The notes under the pieces were generated by a model. The model was not told where the DNA came from and did no database searches. It saw nothing but the letters and a program-made list of their open reading frames with translations. A stretch of DNA of 49,106 nucleotides from JAAYRQ01 sp035647235 (lineage in GTDB: Bacteria; Bacillota; Syntrophomonadia; Syntrophomonadales; Syntrophomonadaceae): assembly GCA_964514235.1 (NCBI GenBank), contig CAZEPV010000014.1:1-49106 (forward strand), read 5' to 3'. The first letter of the stretch is position 1; each line of letters opens with the position of its first letter. The position numbers and the translations under genes are program-made. This document shows positions 1 to 8,532 of this stretch, piece after piece.

Positions 1-105
1 GCACTGGGTGGCCTAAATGTATGCATAGGTGGTCTGTTTTGGAGGCAATACTCAGCTAAACATTTTGTCATTTGGAGGTTTATGGGTATTGCCCCAAGAA
101 AGTAG
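1..105 (+). CDS. Possible 3' end of an unknown upstream gene (partial)
   Basis: Frame 1 is open from the window edge to a TAG at 103-105 and gives about 34 residues, beginning ALGGLNVC and ending MGIAPRK. The piece is hydrophobic and glycine-rich in its first half. I do not recognise a family. It may be the tail of a gene starting upstream, or chance, since short open frames are common. No terminator is visible after it. Confidence 0.25.
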   Translation, partial: ALGGLNVCIGGLFWRQYSAKHFVIWRFMGIAPRK

Positions 106-314
106 TTATTAAATTTAATAAGAAAGGTGGTGTACAAAGGCAAAAGACTTTGGCACAGGCTACAGATTACCGATGTTCAACTTGTGAAGAGACACACTGT
201 GATTTTTGGATACCCTTCATCCCTTGTGTCCCAACTGCAAAGATTCTAAATTCGAACCAAAAATGTTATGGTTCGAACATTATAATTTTTAGGAGGTGTC
301 GTAAATGCGGATAA
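72..314 (+). pseudogene. Cys-rich ORF, possible decayed zinc-ribbon fragment
   Basis: An open frame from TTG at 72 encodes 80 residues with scattered cysteines (YGYCPKK, CSTCEETHC, CRKCG). The start resembles the zinc ribbon seen at the N-terminus of many transposases and DNA-binding proteins (CPxCG...KxGKxxGxQR). Another frame across 219-290 reads LCPNCKDS, so a frameshift within a former zinc-ribbon gene is possible. The frame runs through the ribosome binding site of the next gene and ends inside it, which argues against a functional gene. The family assignment is a guess. Confidence 0.2.
251..277. promoter_or_regulatory. Inverted repeat just upstream of the molybdoenzyme operon
   Basis: Perfect 8-bp arms TTCGAACC (251-258) and GGTTCGAA (270-277) are separated by 11 bp. 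A TATAAT follows at 281-286 and the ribosome binding site at 291-297. The repeat could be an operator, or an RNA hairpin acting as an attenuator because T-rich sequence follows it. The TATAAT is too close to the ribosome binding site to be a likely promoter. Confidence 0.4.
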
Positions 315-2710
315 ACAAATTGAAAATGAATAGGAGAACTTTTGTAAAAACTTCGGCAGCTACCGTAGCACTTACCTATAGTGGTGCCAAATTTTCAAAA
401 GTCTTCGAGCCAGCAAATGCAATAGCAGCAAATGATGAAACAGTAAAATTGGTGAGAACAGTATGTGCCCCTAATTGCGTTAATAGCTGCGGACATCTAG
501 TCCATGTAAAGAATGATAAGATAATTAAGGTTGAACCAGCTAGTTTTCCTGATCCAAGATATAACCGCATATGTTTAAAAGGTATTTCAAATGCCATGCA
601 GAGGACTTATTCGCCTAATCGGGTAAAATATCCCATGTTACGGGTAGGTGAACGGGGTGAAGGAAAGTGGAAACAAATTTCATGGGATGAGGCTTATGAT
701 TATTTAGCAGATAAAATTAAATCAATACAAGATAAATATGGCGATGGCGCTATGGCATGGATGAGTATGACAGGGTGTTATGGTGTATTTGGCCAATTAA
801 TTTCACAGCGTATTGCCAACGTAATGAAGGGAACCCACCTGACCAATTTGGGAATTATGGGGGATCTAGCTTCAAACATAGGCTTTCTTCCCGCAACTGG
901 TATGTTACAAGATGCACATCCTTGGCCAGATTTAATGAATAGCAAATTAAACATACTTTTTGGTTGTAATTATGCGGAGACTGCCCTAAATGATATTCGT
1001 TTTGTCTGGGATGCTATGGAAAATGGTATGAAATTAATAGTTGTAGATCCGAGATTTTCCCACACTGCGGCTAAGGCAGACCAATGGATAGCATTAAGGC
1101 CTGGAACGGATGGAGCATTTATGTTGGGTATGATGAATGTTATTCTAAAAGAAAACCTACATGATACTGAATTTCTAAATGCTAATACTACAGGACCCTA
1201 TTTGGTTAGGGGCGATAATGGAAACTTTTTAACCCCAGAGGATGTTTCTGGTGGAAGTGCTGAAGAATATATGGTGATTGATGCAGCTACAGGCAATGTA
1301 AGAATAAGGGGAGCAGCTCCTCATGAGCTTTCAGGTAAGGTAAATGTTACATTAAGCAATGGCAGCACTGTTGAGTGTTCTACCTCATGGGATTTGGTCT
1401 CTGAATATATTAAGGAATGGCCAGTAGAAAGGGCCAGTGAAGTATGTGAAGTACCAGTAGATGTAATCAAGGATTTGGCTATTGAATATGCAAGCACTGA
1501 ACCCGCAGGTATAAGGATTAGTCAAGGGACCAACCGTTATTGGCAAGGACACCAGCCTTTCCGTAATGCCATTTTACTAGGCGCCATTTGTGGCAATCAT
1601 GGTAAAAAAGGAGCAGGTGTGTCTTGGGCAGGTGGAACCTTGTTTAAAACTATTGTAGCTACTCCAAGCTGTTGGACTAATCCACGTGAAGCTGAAAATT
1701 ATGAACCTAAATCAGTAGTAGGTAGTCATATGTTTGAAATATTCCCCAAGGATGAACCTTGGCCCATCAGAGGCATATGGTTTAACCATTATAATTACGG
1801 TACCCAGATTCCTAATTATAACAAATTCGCAGAAGAAATTGCCCCTAGATTAGAACTTATCGCAGTTAGTGAACAAGTAATGACAGATTCCACAACTTTT
1901 GCAGATATTGTTTTACCAGCATGTTCATGGTACGAACAAGAAGGTGAACTTGTTTCTTCTTGGTCAAATTATTATTTCCAACTGCGCAATCAATGCATCA
2001 CCCCGATGTGGGAAGCTAAACAGGATCATACAATCTATGCCGAAATTTCTGAACGTATGGGTTATGGTAAATATTGGGGTACGGTTGAAGATAGCATTAA
2101 TGAGGTAATTGATAATTTTACCGAAGATAGACTACGGAATATAGACAAAAAGGAACTCTTCGAGACTGGTGTTACTAGTGCCTTATACCCAGAGGACTTT
2201 ATACCATTTGAAGATCAAAAATATTTTACCCCTTCAGGTAAATTAGAAATTTATTTAGATTACTTACAAGATTTTGGAGAAGCCTTACCCGTATATCTGG
2301 AACCAATTGAAAGCAATCGTACTGAAAAAGCTAAAAAGTATCCCTTAACATTTTTGAATGTGCACAACAATTATTCTGTTCATTCCCAACATGCAAATTT
2401 ACCTTGGATTTTAGAAGTCAATCCAGAACCACGTGTAGATATAAATACTAAAGATGCCCAAGCAAGGAACATTCAAGATGGCGATATGGTAAAGGTATTT
2501 AATGATAGGGGCCATGTAGTTCTAAGGGCTAGGGTAATGGAAGGCATTAAAGCAGGTTGCATTAACATTTATCAGGGTTATTGGAAGGAACAATATAAAG
2601 AAGGTCACCTAGCTTCACTAACTCATATGGAATTAAATCCATTACAAGATGCTGTTTTAGAAAGTAACTATGCTCCTTATGATGTTTTAGTAGATGTGGA
2701 AAAAATATAA
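305..2710 (+). CDS. DMSO reductase family molybdopterin oxidoreductase, catalytic subunit
   Basis: This is the catalytic subunit of an anaerobic respiratory reductase that transfers electrons from menaquinol to a terminal acceptor; the substrate is not decided by sequence. The N-terminus carries a twin-arginine signal (NRRTFVK, residues 9-15, followed by a hydrophobic stretch to about residue 40), so it is exported folded with its cofactor. Cys54, Cys58, Cys62 and Cys90 form the N-terminal [4Fe-4S] site in the C-x3-C-x3-C arrangement typical of DmsA-type enzymes. Ser190 in GDLASN lies where DmsA-like proteins have the molybdenum ligand (tentative). The C-terminal molydopterin-dinucleotide-binding domain starts near residue 670. 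The 801 residues are normal for the family. The ATG at 305 follows AGGAGG by 7 bp. The ferredoxin subunit, anchor and chaperone genes follow directly. DMSO, TMAO, tetrathionate or arsenic-type substrates cannot be separated here. Confidence 0.93.
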   Translation: MRINKLKMNRRTFVKTSAATVALTYSGAKFSKVFEPANAIAANDETVKLVRTVCAPNCVNSCGHLVHVKNDKIIKVEPASFPDPRYNRICLKGISNAMQRTYSPNRVKYPMLRVGERGEGKWKQISWDEAYDYLADKIKSIQDKYGDGAMAWMSMTGCYGVFGQLISQRIANVMKGTHLTNLGIMGDLASNIGFLPATGMLQDAHPWPDLMNSKLNILFGCNYAETALNDIRFVWDAMENGMKLIVVDPRFSHTAAKADQWIALRPGTDGAFMLGMMNVILKENLHDTEFLNANTTGPYLVRGDNGNFLTPEDVSGGSAEEYMVIDAATGNVRIRGAAPHELSGKVNVTLSNGSTVECSTSWDLVSEYIKEWPVERASEVCEVPVDVIKDLAIEYASTEPAGIRISQGTNRYWQGHQPFRNAILLGAICGNHGKKGAGVSWAGGTLFKTIVATPSCWTNPREAENYEPKSVVGSHMFEIFPKDEPWPIRGIWFNHYNYGTQIPNYNKFAEEIAPRLELIAVSEQVMTDSTTFADIVLPACSWYEQEGELVSSWSNYYFQLRNQCITPMWEAKQDHTIYAEISERMGYGKYWGTVEDSINEVIDNFTEDRLRNIDKKELFETGVTSALYPEDFIPFEDQKYFTPSGKLEIYLDYLQDFGEALPVYLEPIESNRTEKAKKYPLTFLNVHNNYSVHSQHANLPWILEVNPEPRVDINTKDAQARNIQDGDMVKVFNDRGHVVLRARVMEGIKAGCINIYQGYWKEQYKEGHLASLTHMELNPLQDAVLESNYAPYDVLVDVEKI

Positions 2711-2728
2711 AAAGGGGGGATAGTAATA

Positions 2729-3292
2729 ATGAGTAAATTTGCTTTAGTAATTGATATGAATAGATGTGTTGGATGCCGTACTTGCACAGTTGCATGCAAA
2801 ATGGAAAATAACCTTCCTTTAGGTATAAGTCGAATGCGAGTTTTTAACCCCCAAGGTAACCTATATTTCGATAAACCAGTGGGGATATACCCAAATTTAA
2901 AAATGTATTGGACACCAGTTCCTTGCCAACATTGCGATGAAGCCCCTTGTGTACAGGTATGTCCTTCAGGGGCCTTGCAAAAAAGAGCGGATGGAATCGT
3001 CACACTAGATAAAGACAGATGCATCGGTTGTCGTTATTGTTCTTGGGTTTGTCCCTATGATGTCCCACAATATGATAAAGACAGTGGTGTAAGTGATAAA
3101 TGTGATTTATGTGCTCATCTTATTGATAAAGGGGAAGAACCAATGTGTGTTAAATGTTGCCCATCAAGAGCCATTAAATTTGGCGATTTAGATGACCCTG
3201 ATTCAGTAGTTTCGCAATTAATTAATACACGTACTGGCAAGGTCTTATCCCCAGAACATGGCACCAAACCCACGACTCACTATATATTTTAA
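2729..3292 (+). CDS. Four-cluster [4Fe-4S] ferredoxin subunit (DmsB-like)
   Basis: This is the electron-transfer subunit linking the membrane anchor to the molybdenum subunit. Its 187 residues carry sixteen cysteines in four groups: Cys13/16/19/23, Cys66/69/74/78, Cys98/101/104/108 and Cys125/128/140/144. The last group has the C-x2-C-x11-C-x3-C spacing typical of DmsB/NrfC/PsrB subunits. There is no signal peptide; such subunits cross the membrane with the Tat-bearing partner. The gene begins 18 bp after the catalytic subunit, preceded by AAGGGGGG, and is followed after 12 bp by the anchor gene. Confidence 0.93.
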   Translation: MSKFALVIDMNRCVGCRTCTVACKMENNLPLGISRMRVFNPQGNLYFDKPVGIYPNLKMYWTPVPCQHCDEAPCVQVCPSGALQKRADGIVTLDKDRCIGCRYCSWVCPYDVPQYDKDSGVSDKCDLCAHLIDKGEEPMCVKCCPSRAIKFGDLDDPDSVVSQLINTRTGKVLSPEHGTKPTTHYIF

Positions 3293-3304
3293 GGAGGTGT
3301 AGTA

Positions 3305-4141
3305 ATGAATATTGAATATAGCTTAGCAGCAAGCTATCTTTTTATAGGGACTGCCATAGGTTTGATAATTTGGTATGCTTTCGCAAATATTCTAGGTCAA
3401 AATGAATCTAACAAATATGCGGATAAGGTTCTAAAAATGGCTATTATACTAGCTATATTAGGAGTAGTATTTGCCACTTTGCATTTAGGCCGTATGGGGA
3501 GGTTTATGAATCTAATTCTTAACCCGACTTCGTGGTTATCAAGGGAAGCTTTTTTTGCGGGTGCATTTACAGGCGGAATTATACTATACTACTTTCTAAT
3601 TAGGAATAAGTTGGGGCAATTCAAGAAATATAATTTACTGCTTTATGCGGTAGTGGCAGCTGGTTTTTGTACCTTTATTTGTATGGGTATGATATATGCG
3701 ACTGTTACCGCAATCCCAGCCTGGAATACAAGCTTGTTAGTGTTGGTAAATATCGCATCGGGTTTATTGCTAGGGGGTATCCTATTTTTACTAATTGCGA
3801 AAAACGATTTAGCAGATGATTTATTTAAAACCCTCGCAATAAGCCTATTGTCTGTGGCACTAGTTAGTATTATAATAAATATTGCTTATGATGCCCACAT
3901 AAATATGGCCTTTACTACACTCAAGATGCAAGGAGTGATTTTACCATCAATTTGGTTGGGAAGCCTTATAAAAGTTGGGGTCGGATTACTTATTCCTATT
4001 TACTTAATTGCTAAATTTATAAACAAACAATCCAATAATTTTACCAGTTTTATTAATATAGCTTTTGTTTGTATTCTCATAGGGGAAGTTACTAATAAAA
4101 TAATGCACTTCATAGTTGCTATTAAAACCCCATTTTTATAA
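3305..4141 (+). CDS. DmsC-family membrane anchor subunit
   Basis: This is an integral membrane protein of 278 residues with about eight hydrophobic segments. It anchors the reductase and should oxidise menaquinol. The segment HLGRMGRF followed by TSWLSREAFF (about residues 60-82) is the recognisable DmsC signature. That makes the DmsC family more likely than the NrfD/PsrC family. The start follows AAGGAGGTG with good spacing. The gene is third in the operon and is followed after 16 bp by the maturation chaperone. Confidence 0.88.
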   Translation: MNIEYSLAASYLFIGTAIGLIIWYAFANILGQNESNKYADKVLKMAIILAILGVVFATLHLGRMGRFMNLILNPTSWLSREAFFAGAFTGGIILYYFLIRNKLGQFKKYNLLLYAVVAAGFCTFICMGMIYATVTAIPAWNTSLLVLVNIASGLLLGGILFLLIAKNDLADDLFKTLAISLLSVALVSIIINIAYDAHINMAFTTLKMQGVILPSIWLGSLIKVGVGLLIPIYLIAKFINKQSNNFTSFINIAFVCILIGEVTNKIMHFIVAIKTPFL

Positions 4142-4157
4142 TAGAAAAGGTGGAAAT

Positions 4158-4712
4158 ATGGTAAAAGAAAATTATGATTTATTATCACTGGCCTTTTCAT
4201 ATCCAGGGGAAAGACTTTTGAAGGTGATTAAAGCAGGTATTTTTGATGAAGTGTTCGGCAAAAATGCTCCTATTCCCAATGATCTAGAGGAGCTCGAAGT
4301 AGAATATTGTCGTTTATTTGTCGGGCCAGGACTTGTAGAAGTGCCGCCTTATGAATCCGTCTACCGTAATCCTGAATTGAATATGCAAAAGGGCTTAGTT
4401 ATGAACAATATCGTTTTCGAAATAGAAAAGAAATATAAAAAAGCTGGACTGAAAATAAACCAAGAATTCACTGATATGCCTGATCACATTGCAGTTGAAA
4501 CATTGTTTATCGCTTATTTAGAGGCTATGGATCAAACCCATCCCGAAGGGGATTTTATGCAACAAAAAAAGCAATTTTTACAAAATCATTTGGGTAGTTG
4601 GGGTTTATTGTTTGCCAACGAAGTAATTAAAAAAGGTTATCACCCTTGGTATATTTACATTGCAGAAATATTAGCTGAAACATTAAGAGCTGATATAGAT
4701 TTAATTAACTAA
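4158..4712 (+). CDS. TorD/DmsD-type molybdoenzyme maturation chaperone
   Basis: This cytoplasmic chaperone binds the Tat signal of the catalytic subunit and holds export until the molybdenum cofactor is inserted. The 184-residue, probably all-helical protein has the family hallmark EYCRLFVGPG followed by PPYESVYRN (about residues 45-72). I place the start at ATG 4158, which follows AAAAGGTGG by 4-5 bp. An upstream TTG at 4116 lies inside the anchor gene and would add 14 residues without a ribosome binding site. It is the last gene of the operon, with a terminator just downstream. Confidence 0.88.
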   Translation: MVKENYDLLSLAFSYPGERLLKVIKAGIFDEVFGKNAPIPNDLEELEVEYCRLFVGPGLVEVPPYESVYRNPELNMQKGLVMNNIVFEIEKKYKKAGLKINQEFTDMPDHIAVETLFIAYLEAMDQTHPEGDFMQQKKQFLQNHLGSWGLLFANEVIKKGYHPWYIYIAEILAETLRADIDLIN

Positions 4713-4719
4713 ACTTCCC

Positions 4720-4756
4720 AGAAACCAGGATAATCATGTCCTGGTTTCTATTTTTT
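4720..4756 (+). terminator. Rho-independent terminator of the molybdoenzyme operon
   Basis: A perfect 11-bp stem (4720-4730 with 4739-4749) with an 8-nt loop is followed by ATTTTTTC. On the plus strand this is a strong intrinsic terminator. Its right arm and loop overlap the last codons of the convergent DUF2225 gene. Confidence 0.85.
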
Positions 4757-5762
4757 CTTTTAATTCTGCAGTTAATTCGGTTTCAGAAGTAAAATGGGTA
4801 GGTAGGTTTTCTCCTAATTCCTCCATAACGAAATCTATAACGGAGCGTAGCACAGTCTCCCGAGGAAATAAATTGTTGGTGTTTTTATAGCCTTGGTTAG
4901 AAATAGTTTTCAACCACTCTATTTGATCTGGATATAGGTTGGCAGAGAATTGCATAGTAGATCTTCTATGGATGGATTTACCTTTATCTTCCTTGTTTTC
5001 ATTTCCTTCAGGAGGGGCGGTCTCAGGTTCAGCAGTAATAGTTTCATTCTCCTCATGGGGATCACCTTCTGGGAAAGTAATGCCTTTGGATTCTTCCCTA
5101 GTTAATGACCATTGCTCCCTGGCCAATTTTTCAATGTTAGGGTTTAGTTTAATATTCTTATGAGAAATTACCTGATTGAACCACTTAATTGCCTCCGAGT
5201 ATTTACCATTTCTTCTGAACAACTCGCCAATTAAATAGGTAACTTGTAAATCAGATAGATTACCTATATTACCACTCATTGTATTGAAAGCTTCTACATA
5301 ATATTTTAAAGCTTCCTCTAGGTAAGTCCTTTCTAGTTTTATATTATTACTTTCCCGTGCAATCCAAGCAGCGGCCAAGAGCAAGCCACTCAATTCACTA
5401 GGAGCTGCTTTTTTCAATTGAGCGGTTATAATAGCTAATTTAAAGGCCTGTAAAGTTACATCCAAGGTCCTTTCGGCAGAATAATCAAATCCATCTTCGA
5501 GGTTTAATTTTACTAGGGCAATAGCTAGCTGATCTGCTAATTCTTTATTCAATTCCTTATTAAAGCTAGTATTGGAGGCTGCATATTTGCATTGTGGGCA
5601 TACAATTATCGAATAATGTAGGGGACTAACCCCCTTGTAAACATTATGAAAATCTGATTCCCTTTTTTCAACATAAACAGCCGAAGATCTGACTGCCAAA
5701 GAATTGAAAGATGACAAACAAATAGGACATTTATATTTCCTATCGAAAAAGGTTTTACTCAA
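4734..5762 (-). CDS. DUF2225 family protein with extended C-terminus
   Basis: The N-terminus carries two cysteine pairs, C12PIC15 and C55PQC58, which fit the zinc-ribbon-like start of DUF2225 proteins (common in Firmicutes, function unknown). Residues about 80-215 are helical and TPR-like. A charged, low-complexity linker (about 225-265) leads to a C-terminal block of some 70 residues (NLYPDQIEWL onward) that looks like a small helical domain. The TTG start at 5762 is preceded by AGGTAGGGTG. The gene lies 28 bp downstream of the antiporter gene on the same strand and may be cotranscribed. Ligand and role are unknown. Confidence 0.75.
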   Translation of the reverse strand: MSKTFFDRKYKCPICLSSFNSLAVRSSAVYVEKRESDFHNVYKGVSPLHYSIIVCPQCKYAASNTSFNKELNKELADQLAIALVKLNLEDGFDYSAERTLDVTLQAFKLAIITAQLKKAAPSELSGLLLAAAWIARESNNIKLERTYLEEALKYYVEAFNTMSGNIGNLSDLQVTYLIGELFRRNGKYSEAIKWFNQVISHKNIKLNPNIEKLAREQWSLTREESKGITFPEGDPHEENETITAEPETAPPEGNENKEDKGKSIHRRSTMQFSANLYPDQIEWLKTISNQGYKNTNNLFPRETVLRSVIDFVMEELGENLPTHFTSETELTAELKEKIETRT

Positions 5763-5790
5763 TATATTTCACCCTACCTTTTTTAATTTT

Positions 5791-7260
5791 CTATGTTTCA
5801 GCACCAAGGCTTGTTTTTGTTTTGGTTAAAAATATGTTTTTCACTAAATCGCGCTTGGCTTTGGGCAGCAATACATACAAAATATCCCCAGCTAATATTT
5901 CAGTACTCCCTATAGGTGTAACTATCCTATTTTCCCTTATTAACGCTGAAATCAGGGTGTTTTCAGGTAATATAAGATCAACAAGTGTCGTCCCTATTAC
6001 TTGGGAATTGGGGGGGATAAATATTTGGACTATCTCGGAATTTGTTTTACTCATGGAAACAAGTTCTAAACTGTGCGGTGATATTATTTTTTCCCCAGCC
6101 ATTAAATCTAATCTTTTAGCCAGAGGAGAAATTGAAGTTCCCTGAATTAAACAAGATGTTATTACCACAAAGAATACTACATTAAAAATTGTTTGGCTAT
6201 TTTCAATCCCGGCTACTAGGGGATATGTAGCTAAAACAATGGGAACCGCACCTTTTAATCCAGACCAACATATTAAAATCAATTCGTTTCTATTAAAGCC
6301 CATTTTAAAGGTACTTATTAGGACCCCTATAGGTCTAGAAACAAACATCAAGAGAAAGGATAGTGCTAAACCTTCCCAAACGATATTAACTAGTTCTTTG
6401 GGGAAAACTAAAAGGCCCATAAGAATAAACATTAGGATTTGCATTAGCCAGGCAAACCCTTCATTGAAGCCGAAAATTGACTGTCGATATGTTAAGTCAG
6501 AATTACCGACTACTATTCCCATTATATATGCAGCCATTAGTCCACTTCCATTTAGGAGGGAGGTAACACTATAAGCCAAAACAGCAAAGCCTACTGACAG
6601 AATGGGGTACAAGCCCGAAGAATCAAGATCTATTCTATTAATTGTCCAAACACAAATTTTCCCCATTATTACACCCATTAGGGCTCCGAAGAGCATTTGC
6701 CAGGTGAAAAATAATATTATGGACCAAATGCTAAATTCGGGACTTTGAATAAATTGAATTATAGTTACAGTAAGGAGAATTGCCATGGGGTCATTAGAAC
6801 CAGATTCAGCTTCTAAAGTAGTGGCTATATGTGACTTTATGTTTTGTCTACCTACTACTGTAAATACTGCTGCTGCGTCAGTTGAACCGACAATAGCACC
6901 GAATAAAAACCCTTCTGCCCATGATACCCCTAAAATATATTTTGCTAATATGCCGGTTATTAGGGCAGTTAAGATTACCCCAAGTGTAGCTAATGATACC
7001 GCAGGCTTTACTACAGGTTTAACATGCGACCATTTTGTCTGTAAACCACCTTGGAAAAGGATAATAACCAAAGCCAAAATCCCAAACCATTGGGTCAGTC
7101 CCGCATTATCAAAATATATTATTCTACTTAATAGCATTCCTACCCCCATGTACAAAACTAATGAGGGCACCCCAAAACGTGCTGAAAATTTATTAGTTAA
7201 AACACCCACGATTAAAAGGGTGGCTAATAAGAGAATTGTCCCATCTACACCAAAAAGCAT
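5791..7260 (-). CDS. K+/H+ antiporter, CPA1 family with C-terminal RCK_C domain
   Basis: This is a monovalent cation/proton antiporter of the inner membrane, similar to NhaP2/CvrA. It has about twelve transmembrane segments over residues 1-385. The ion-binding region reads ESGSNDP (about residue 150), the conserved Asp motif of CPA transporters. The C-terminal part (about 405-475, IFIPPNSQVIG through AGDILYVLL) is a TrkA-C/RCK_C regulatory domain, which favours potassium rather than sodium as substrate. The ATG at 7260 is preceded by GGAAGGTGGAG. The 489 residues match the family. A TrkA-TrkH uptake pair lies at 39003-41794, so uptake and efflux functions share the neighbourhood. Confidence 0.88.
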   Translation of the reverse strand: MLFGVDGTILLLATLLIVGVLTNKFSARFGVPSLVLYMGVGMLLSRIIYFDNAGLTQWFGILALVIILFQGGLQTKWSHVKPVVKPAVSLATLGVILTALITGILAKYILGVSWAEGFLFGAIVGSTDAAAVFTVVGRQNIKSHIATTLEAESGSNDPMAILLTVTIIQFIQSPEFSIWSIILFFTWQMLFGALMGVIMGKICVWTINRIDLDSSGLYPILSVGFAVLAYSVTSLLNGSGLMAAYIMGIVVGNSDLTYRQSIFGFNEGFAWLMQILMFILMGLLVFPKELVNIVWEGLALSFLLMFVSRPIGVLISTFKMGFNRNELILICWSGLKGAVPIVLATYPLVAGIENSQTIFNVVFFVVITSCLIQGTSISPLAKRLDLMAGEKIISPHSLELVSMSKTNSEIVQIFIPPNSQVIGTTLVDLILPENTLISALIRENRIVTPIGSTEILAGDILYVLLPKAKRDLVKNIFLTKTKTSLGAET

Positions 7261-7335
7261 TTAATGATTTCTCCACCTTCCGTAAAAATTAACAACTTTT
7301 TTTCGACTAAATATTATAAATATTATCGGGAGGAC

Positions 7336-7363
7336 TTTACAGTTAAAGTACCTATAGTATAAT
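7336..7363 (+). promoter_or_regulatory. Candidate sigma-A promoter for the queuosine operon
   Basis: TTTACA (7336-7341) and TATAAT (7358-7363) are separated by 16 bp. Initiation near 7370 would give an AT-rich leader of about 165 nt before queD. I looked for a preQ1 riboswitch in that leader and did not find one. Confidence 0.5.
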
Positions 7364-7534
7364 TCTTTATTTTGACACTATCCTAATATTATAAAGTTTA
7401 ATTTATAAATATGGTAATAAAATAACTTTAAATATTTTTTATTAGTTTTGTATTTAGGCTATTTGATGATAATATTTAATAAATACTGTAAATTTTAAAC
7501 TAATTGGATTTTCATATATAATGGGGAGGGAGTC

Positions 7535-7903
7535 ATGGGTTTTGAGGTCGCAGTTATAAAAGAATTTGCAGCAGCACATAAATTAAATAATTATCCTGGT
7601 AATTGTAGTCAAATACATGGACACACATGGAAGGTAGAATTAATTGTAGCTGGTGATACATTAGATGGAATAGGTATGCTTATTGATTTTAGGCATCTTA
7701 AAGCAACCCTACACAGGCTGATCGATGAATTCGATCATACTTATTTGAACGAAATACCACCTTTTAATATAATAAACCCGACCGCTGAAAATATAGCTAA
7801 AACTATATTTAAGAAGGCTTCTGCTTTATTAGTTGGCCATAAAATTAAATTAGTAAAGGTATGGGAGTCACCATCATCTTATGTAATATATAAGGAGGAA
7901 TAA
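7535..7903 (+). CDS. queD: 6-carboxy-5,6,7,8-tetrahydropterin synthase QueD
   Basis: QueD converts 7,8-dihydroneopterin triphosphate to 6-carboxytetrahydropterin, the first committed step to queuosine. The 122-residue protein has the zinc ligands His15 (AAHKL), His28 and His30 (HGHTW), with catalytic Cys24 four residues before the HGH motif as in QueD. The C-terminal VWESPSSY matches the substrate-binding Glu region. The start follows GGGGAGGGAG. It is first in an operon with queC, a DUF366 gene and queE. Confidence 0.92.
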   Translation: MGFEVAVIKEFAAAHKLNNYPGNCSQIHGHTWKVELIVAGDTLDGIGMLIDFRHLKATLHRLIDEFDHTYLNEIPPFNIINPTAENIAKTIFKKASALLVGHKIKLVKVWESPSSYVIYKEE

Positions 7904-7905
7904 AT

Positions 7906-8532
7906 CTGAAAACAGTAGTTCTTTTATCAGGAGGGCTAGACTCAGTAGTATCTTTGCTCAAAGCGAAGGAAAAAAATGAAGTAATTTTGACCATCACTTT
8001 TGACTATGGCCAAAGGGCTAAGACAAATGAAATTAGGGCAGCACGAAACATTAGTCAAATGCTAAATATAAACCATAAAATTATAGAATTACCTTTCATG
8101 CAAGATATACACTCTGAGCTTATAAGGGCTAGCCATTTACCACTAGCTAATCCCTGGGTGCCTAATCGTAATGGCTTATTTATTAATATAGGAGCTACTT
8201 ATGCAGAAAATCTCGGGGCTAATTTACTTGTTTGCGGATTTAATCGCGAGGAGGCCTTGAATTTTCCGGATAACTCTTTGGAATTTGTAGAAGCGATAAA
8301 CAAAGCACTACATTATTCTACTATGAATCATGTTAAGGTGAAATCATACGTGAATGAGTTAAATAAAGTGCAAATTATACAAGAAGGGGTAAGGCTGGGG
8401 TTGGATTTTCGTTATATTTGGAGTTGTTATCAAGGGGAAGACAAACCATGTGGAAAATGCATTTCTTGCTTAAGAAACAAACAAGCTTTCGCTAAGGCAG
8501 GTGTTAAATATTGTGAAGATTTTATTTATTGA
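7906..8532 (+). CDS. queC: 7-cyano-7-deazaguanine synthase QueC (CTG start)
   Basis: QueC makes preQ0 from 7-carboxy-7-deazaguanine using ATP and ammonia. The PP-loop SGGLDS (residues 8-13) and the zinc-binding C-x7-C-x2-C-x2-C near the end (SCYQGEDKPCGKC) identify it. The only start that keeps the PP-loop is CTG at 7906-7908, placed 7 bp after AAGGAGG. The first TTG in frame (7954) would delete the ATP site, and a stop lies in frame just upstream. This gives 208 residues, close to other QueC proteins. The queD stop is 2 bp before the CTG, so the genes are tightly coupled. Confidence 0.9.
   Translation: MKTVVLLSGGLDSVVSLLKAKEKNEVILTITFDYGQRAKTNEIRAARNISQMLNINHKIIELPFMQDIHSELIRASHLPLANPWVPNRNGLFINIGATYAENLGANLLVCGFNREEALNFPDNSLEFVEAINKALHYSTMNHVKVKSYVNELNKVQIIQEGVRLGLDFRYIWSCYQGEDKPCGKCISCLRNKQAFAKAGVKYCEDFIY

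Noticed and set aside
6785..7264. Long antisense ORF (159 codons) within the K+/H+ antiporter gene
   Set aside because: It is antisense to a clear membrane transporter and shows no domain or ribosome binding site.
7364..7534. preQ1 riboswitch before queD
   Set aside because: The leader is AT-rich with no preQ1-I stem plus A-rich tail or other known preQ1 fold that I could recognise.
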